Assembly: GCA_038501625.1 (NCBI GenBank)
Contig: JAZAYU010000034.1
Coordinates: 1,426,001-1,490,000, forward strand
Reading direction: 5' to 3'
From: Corbicula japonica
Taxonomy: Eukaryota > Mollusca > Bivalvia > Venerida > Cyrenidae
DNA length: 64,000 bases
The notes below the pieces were generated by a model, which made no database searches, was not told the origin of the DNA, and saw only the letters and a program-made list of their open reading frames with translations. The translations under genes were made by a program, and so were the position numbers. Shown piece after piece: positions 61,101-64,000 of this stretch; the first letter of the stretch is position 1; every line of letters begins with the position of its first letter.

Positions 61101-62774
61101 AATTACATTTGTCTTCGTATACTTTGGATTAACGGCTTGTACTAACTATTATTATATACATATTATATACATTAAACACTATCGTATATCCCGGCTTTAT
61201 AATTCCTAACATTCCATTGCTGTTAAACCTTTACAGATCAATTTGAAATGACTGATTTGAGATCTGATTCAATGGTTAATGAAAACATTTTAAAAGCATG
61301 TGGAAAATACGAGAAACACTGATATTGAAAAGCAGTAATCGAAGACTACATTCCTTATGGTCTATTTGATATGGTTTGTCTGAAGAGAGTAGGGTAAGGA
61401 AAAGTGGGGACTAGATCGAGCACATTATCTCTTTACACCATATACAGGGGTATTATGACATGTGTGAACAGTGTAGATCCAGATCAGCCAACATATCTGT
61501 GCCATCTGATCAAGATCTACAGGGATCGCTTCTTGGTCAGAAATATCATAATGAAGCAAAAAGTGGACAGTTCAGATTCTTAGTTGGATCAAATGGCACA
61601 GATGTGCTGGCTGATCTAGATATACACAGTTGGCCCGTGGATAACAGCCATATCCCATGGAGTAAAGGGTTAAGCAGCTGTTGGAGGAGACTATAAAGAG
61701 TATGGTAAAAACAGTGTTGCATAGAACAATGTAATAGCAAAGTTTGATTATACAAAATATATAAAACAACAGCCTCATAGAAAAATGGAATAGAATGGAA
61801 AGAAAATAGGATAGAATAATTATTGTATAGAATATAATGGAATAGAATCGAATTGAATCAATTTAAATAGAATAGAATAGAATTGCAGAAATGGTTATTT
61901 AGTGTCTGTCACCTTAATGTCAAGTTACCCTACTTTCATAGCATCTCCTATCAGTAACAAAGAATTTGAATTTCAAAAAAGTTCATTGTGACTGTATTTA
62001 AACTGCTCTAAATGCGGCAATCAATAAATGATGCCCTCGACAAAGAATTTGAATTTCAAATAGGTTCATTCTCCGCAAATTGTTACTGGTTTTATCACAT
62101 CAGTGACATATTTGGAGGAGAAAACAGATGAAACAACCTCAAAACCATTGTGAACAATTCTATAATAATTATTTTGATTAGAAAAACAGTTGTCGATGAA
62201 TTGCATTTACATTTATTTATGATGAAAATAGGAAATAAATAACCAATATTACCACAACATCAAAGGAAATTTAAAGAAGAGTTAAATTAGCCAAGAAAAA
62301 ATCCTTAGGGCATTTGATACAGTCTTTAAAGCATAACATTTACATCAATTTGTTATTTAATGTTCAATATGATTGTAGGAATAAGCAGTATTCACTTTAT
62401 ATTCTATTATGAACTTTCATTTTTTTAAACCATTTACTCCATAGATAGTTTTTATCACAAGGGCAAACAATGTTGTACCAGATTAGCTGGCACCTGTTCT
62501 GTCTGATCTGGATCTACACTGTTCACTACTTGGTCAAAAATAACCTATGAAGCTTAAAATAAACAGTGTAAACCCTGATCAGATAGCACAGATGTGTCAG
62601 CTGATCTGGATCTACACTGAACGCCCATAACCCTAATAATTATGAGATGAAATTTAAGTGACACATGTAATTTTATCAACTCTAAGTTGTTTATTTCTAA
62701 TTGCAGGAAGAACATTGCGAGGAAAGGCATTTTATAATGTTCATGGAAAAGTCTACTGTGAAGAAGATTACTTA
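40806..62774 (+). CDS. jub: Ajuba/LIMD1/WTIP-family LIM protein (3 exons, 3' end outside window)
   Basis: Three exons join in phase (424 codons + 1 base; 102 nt; 68 nt). A long low-complexity preLIM region is followed by a complete LIM1. The junction EYFG-QCFKC and the upstream [10 protein letters not shown] helix are typical of the Ajuba/LIMD1/WTIP group rather than zyxin or LPP. These scaffold proteins act at cell junctions, P-bodies and the nucleus, and restrain Hippo-pathway Warts/LATS kinases. LIM1 fits C-x2-C-x18-H-x2-C-x2-C-x2-C-...-C-x2-D. LIM2 and LIM3 should lie right of the window. Invertebrates usually have one such gene (jub), which is why that symbol is used; the exact orthologue is inferred. 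Introns are 17.3 kb and 3.3 kb and full of repeats. Confidence 0.9.
42124..42354. repeat. Family G MITE
   Basis: Full copy starting 46 nt after the donor of LIM-gene exon 1. Confidence 0.85.
42597..42690. repeat. Family G fragment next to family C
   Basis: Left half only, followed after about 40 bp by a family-C copy at 42727. Confidence 0.5.
42727..42873. repeat. Family C palindrome
   Basis: Full copy with near-perfect arms in LIM-gene intron 1. Confidence 0.85.
44575..44725. repeat. Family G, deleted form
   Basis: First palindrome and spacer remain (GACCAATGAAGATCC, GATCTGGATCTACACTGG). Confidence 0.6.
45572..45775. repeat. Family G MITE
   Basis: Starts AACCCTTTACTCCATAAATA; right end degraded. 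Confidence 0.7.
46411..46556. repeat. Family C palindrome
   Basis: Full copy of the AAGGTTATAAAACT subtype. Confidence 0.82.
46740..46812. repeat. Family G fragment (right end)
   Basis: GGATCTACAATGTTCGCCCATG followed by a TACTGAATAAAGGG end. Confidence 0.55.
47462..47692. repeat. Family G MITE
   Basis: Full copy, ends CTATCCGCCATAATTATATA and TATGGAGGAAAGG. Confidence 0.8.
47971..48210. repeat. Family G MITE
   Basis: One of the best-preserved copies (240 bp), in the opposite internal orientation to 981-1201; ends AACCCTTTCCTG and CAAGGAAAGGGTTA. Confidence 0.88.
49091..49152 (+). repeat. (GTT)n(GAT)n microsatellite
   Basis: Four GTT followed by about 16 GAT/ATG trinucleotides. In intron 1 of the LIM gene; likely polymorphic. 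Confidence 0.95.
49787..50015. repeat. Family G MITE
   Basis: Full copy followed by a further fragment to about 50100 (GTGTAGACCCTGATTAGAC). Confidence 0.75.
51033..51190. repeat. Family G MITE, 3' truncated
   Basis: Left end AACCCTTTACTCC and first palindrome, then lost. Confidence 0.65.
51432..51574. repeat. Family G MITE, internal deletion
   Basis: Both ends intact, middle missing: 143 bp with one palindrome (GATCCAGATCAGCC.. to GGCTGATCCGGATC). Confidence 0.82.
52492..52740. repeat. Family G MITE
   Basis: Full copy, ends AACCCTTCACCCC and AGGGTAAAGGGTTA. Confidence 0.8.
53290..53945 (+). repeat. Minisatellite of about 30-bp units
   Basis: TCACATGGTTTTCTGTCA and TTAATCTTTGTGTCACATGG recur about 20 times, irregular at the left and near-uniform at the right, with a higher-order unit near 53770-53900. 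It keeps a frame open for 183 codons, but the protein is only the repeat read out. In intron 1 of the LIM gene. Confidence 0.88.
55125..55333. repeat. Family G MITE
   Basis: Left end degraded, right end GGAAGAAAGGATTAA; another fragment precedes at 55020-55115. Confidence 0.7.
56032..56118. repeat. Family G fragment (left end)
   Basis: AACCTTTTCCACAATATATACA through GATCCAGATCAGTTGGCACA, then breaks off. Confidence 0.65.
56313..56447. repeat. Family C, left end missing
   Basis: Begins at GATCTGGAGACCAGTCTC; right end TTTTGTGATCTTGGGCCC is present. Confidence 0.75.
56645..56797. repeat. Family G fragment
   Basis: Spacer and second palindrome remnants with right end CGGAGTTTAGGGTTA. Confidence 0.5.
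56833..56942 (+). repeat. Direct duplication of about 56 bp
   Basis: GATGTTGGACTTGACCAGTC with flanking AATGGGAT occurs twice, about 56 bp apart. Confidence 0.8.
57729..57785. repeat. Family C, core deleted
   Basis: Only the outer ends remain (GGCCCTAGATCATAAAAC and TTTTATTATCTTGGGCCC). Confidence 0.65.
58012..58252. repeat. Family G MITE
   Basis: Well-preserved full copy; same internal orientation as 47971-48210. Confidence 0.85.
59354..59455 (+). CDS. jub: Ajuba-family exon 2 (first zinc module of LIM1)
   Basis: Encodes [20 protein letters not shown], then [14 protein letters not shown] plus one base. Contains the C-x2-C...H-x2-C zinc site and the first cysteines of the second. Acceptor TATTTCAG|GT, donor TCATGTG|GTAAGT. 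A family-G repeat starts about 8 nt past the donor. Confidence 0.95.
59463..59668. repeat. Family G MITE beside LIM-gene exon 2
   Basis: Begins about 8 nt after the exon 2 donor; internally deleted in the second palindrome. Confidence 0.82.
59805..59970 (+). repeat. Dispersed repeat D
   Basis: GATTTCCAGAAAAGGGGTTT, GGCAGTCTTAGGGTAGTTAA and CCTCTGGATCTGCCCCTAAA. Confidence 0.68.
60239..60477. repeat. Family G MITE
   Basis: Well-preserved full copy, ends AACCCTTTCCTC and TATGGAGGAAAGGGTT. Confidence 0.87.
61430..61672. repeat. Family G MITE
   Basis: Full copy, ends CTCTTTACACC and TGGAGTAAAGGGTTA. Confidence 0.78.
61780..61885 (+). repeat. Degenerate AATAG/GAATAG simple repeat
   Basis: Many short GAATAGAAT-like words with interruptions; low-complexity intronic sequence. 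Confidence 0.75.
62425..62640. repeat. Family G MITE
   Basis: Diverged copy ending about 66 nt before LIM-gene exon 3. Confidence 0.7.
62707..62774 (+). CDS. jub: Ajuba-family exon 3 (end of LIM1)
   Basis: Completes Gly, then [20 protein letters not shown] and YL, the canonical end of LIM1 with the last Cys and Asp zinc ligands. Acceptor AATTGCAG|GA, donor TACTTA|GTAAGT, phase 0. Confidence 0.95.
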
Positions 62775-62872
62775 GTAAGTGATCTTATTTCCTAACTAAT
62801 GCAAGTTATTCATTTAAAAAGTGTTTACTATCTATTGTATGAGGTATTTTCCTTCATTTTTGTTAAAAACAA

Positions 62873-62995
62873 AAACTGGAGACCAGTCTATAATACTTAG
62901 CTTTTGATTGGTCAATATGGTGACTGGTTTTAATTTCATCCAATCAGACACATGAGATTTGAGATTAGTATCCATTCTTGGTCACAGTTTGGGGC
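62873..62995. repeat. Family C, degenerate
   Basis: GGAGACCAGTCTATAATACTTA, TTGATTGGTCAATATGGTGA and CCAATCAGACACATGAGATT remain. Confidence 0.55.
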
Positions 62996-64000
62996 AGAAG
63001 AAAATTGTTGAGTTAACAGGGTCTGCAAATGTAACCTCAGAAGAGGAATAAAACAAGGAGAGGAACACAAATATCTCAGATTTATTTAACAAGCACAGGA
63101 TACAGCTGAACTTGCATGCCAGCAGTGTAGAACATAGTCAGCAAAAGGTCTGCAAATAAATTTCCACAGAACACCCCTTTAAATTATGAATAGAATGGCT
63201 CATATTTTTAGAACAGTTGATCCATTATAATAATTAAGAAGGGTAAAGTACTAGAAAAAAATATTCATATTCAAAATCCCTGTACTAGGAAGCTAATAAT
63301 TTAAAGTAATGAGTTGCACAATTTCATCCAAAGTTCTGCGAAGAAGTACTAAATTACAATTGTATGACAACAAAATTGTGTGGGAACAGTGCATAGTTCA
63401 ATTGTCAGAGTATGTTATTGTTTTATTTCTTGACGTCAAATGACAGTATTAACTTTTCAATAACTGGTTTTCCTTCTTTGCAGCATGCCAACCTATATTT
63501 GCTGTTTTTGTCTGAAGTAAAAACACTATTATAAACACTGAATAATCCCAAGTAAACCACGGAACGTGACTTAATGATCCGGAGTTTTATTTAGACGAAA
63601 AGTGCATGATGGTAAAGTAATGTAAATGATCGGAGATTATGGCTTAAGATAGTTTTATTTAAAATGTCATTAGTTTATTAGGTGAGATCTTAAAATCTCT
63701 ACCCATGACTCAATGTCACAAAAATGCAATAGTGACGCAATTATAACTTGTATCTAGGGACATTGATTTTTGAATAGTAACAATGTCGACTGAATGTTAT
63801 CAGCGATTTTCCTTAATTCAATGTTTATGTTCATATGATTTGAATAATTGCATTAATTTATGTCCTTTGTGACCTCTGCCTAATGTAATAAGCATAAAAT
63901 CGCTGTTGGTTGCGGTGCAAAAAAAATTAATGACATGAGTAAGCATATCAAAACATCTTTTTAAAATGATGAGGAATTTCAATAATTTTTTTCTAGATAT

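Overview
The window is metazoan nuclear DNA, very probably from a bivalve mollusc (a heterodont clam is my best guess). The basis is short exons in long AT-rich introns, two recognisable animal genes, and a dense load of dispersed palindromic repeats plus composite tandem-repeat elements of a style common in bivalves. There are no bacterial operons and no CRISPR array.

Two protein-coding genes lie head to head. On the minus strand, the DEAH-box RNA helicase DHX35 starts at 40181 and runs left for 36 kb. I can place 22 coding exons (40181 to 4112) that join in phase into 596 codons, about 85% of the usual length. The last roughly 100 residues are not visible and should lie left of the window. 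On the plus strand, an Ajuba/LIMD1/WTIP-family LIM protein starts at 40806. One large exon carries the whole proline-rich preLIM region (424 codons), then two small exons at 59354-59455 and 62707-62774 encode the first LIM domain. LIM2 and LIM3 lie beyond the right edge. The 624 bp between the two start codons must hold both promoters.

Almost everything else is intron filled with mobile DNA. DHX35 intron 20 (5636-20576, 14.9 kb) holds two head-to-tail copies of a composite element with 166-bp tandem units (7036-14245) and an apparently intact DNA transposon with two divergent ORFs (16121-18715). A third, divergent composite element is at 31541-32667, and a differently sequenced element with the same plan is at 3414-4022. 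A 1.6-kb TIR-bounded non-autonomous transposon sits at 27069-28677. Two short palindromic MITE families are scattered throughout: family G (GATCAG-rich, about 200-240 bp, about 40 copies or pieces) and family C (a CCAAT/ATTGG foldback, about 145 bp, about 17 copies or pieces).

The most notable observations are: (1) in three elements of two unrelated sequence families, the 5' end is complementary to the outer arm of a 3' terminal hairpin, and this complementarity covaries between subfamilies; (2) a 43-bp intronic tandem repeat reproduces the 5' splice donor of DHX35 exon 21 four times; (3) a two-ORF transposon with both frames open; (4) a nested MITE with 15-bp terminal inverted repeats inside a family-G copy. 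Stretches not listed (most of 42.4-59.3 kb and 60.5-62.4 kb) are AT-rich intron in which I see nothing beyond the repeats given.
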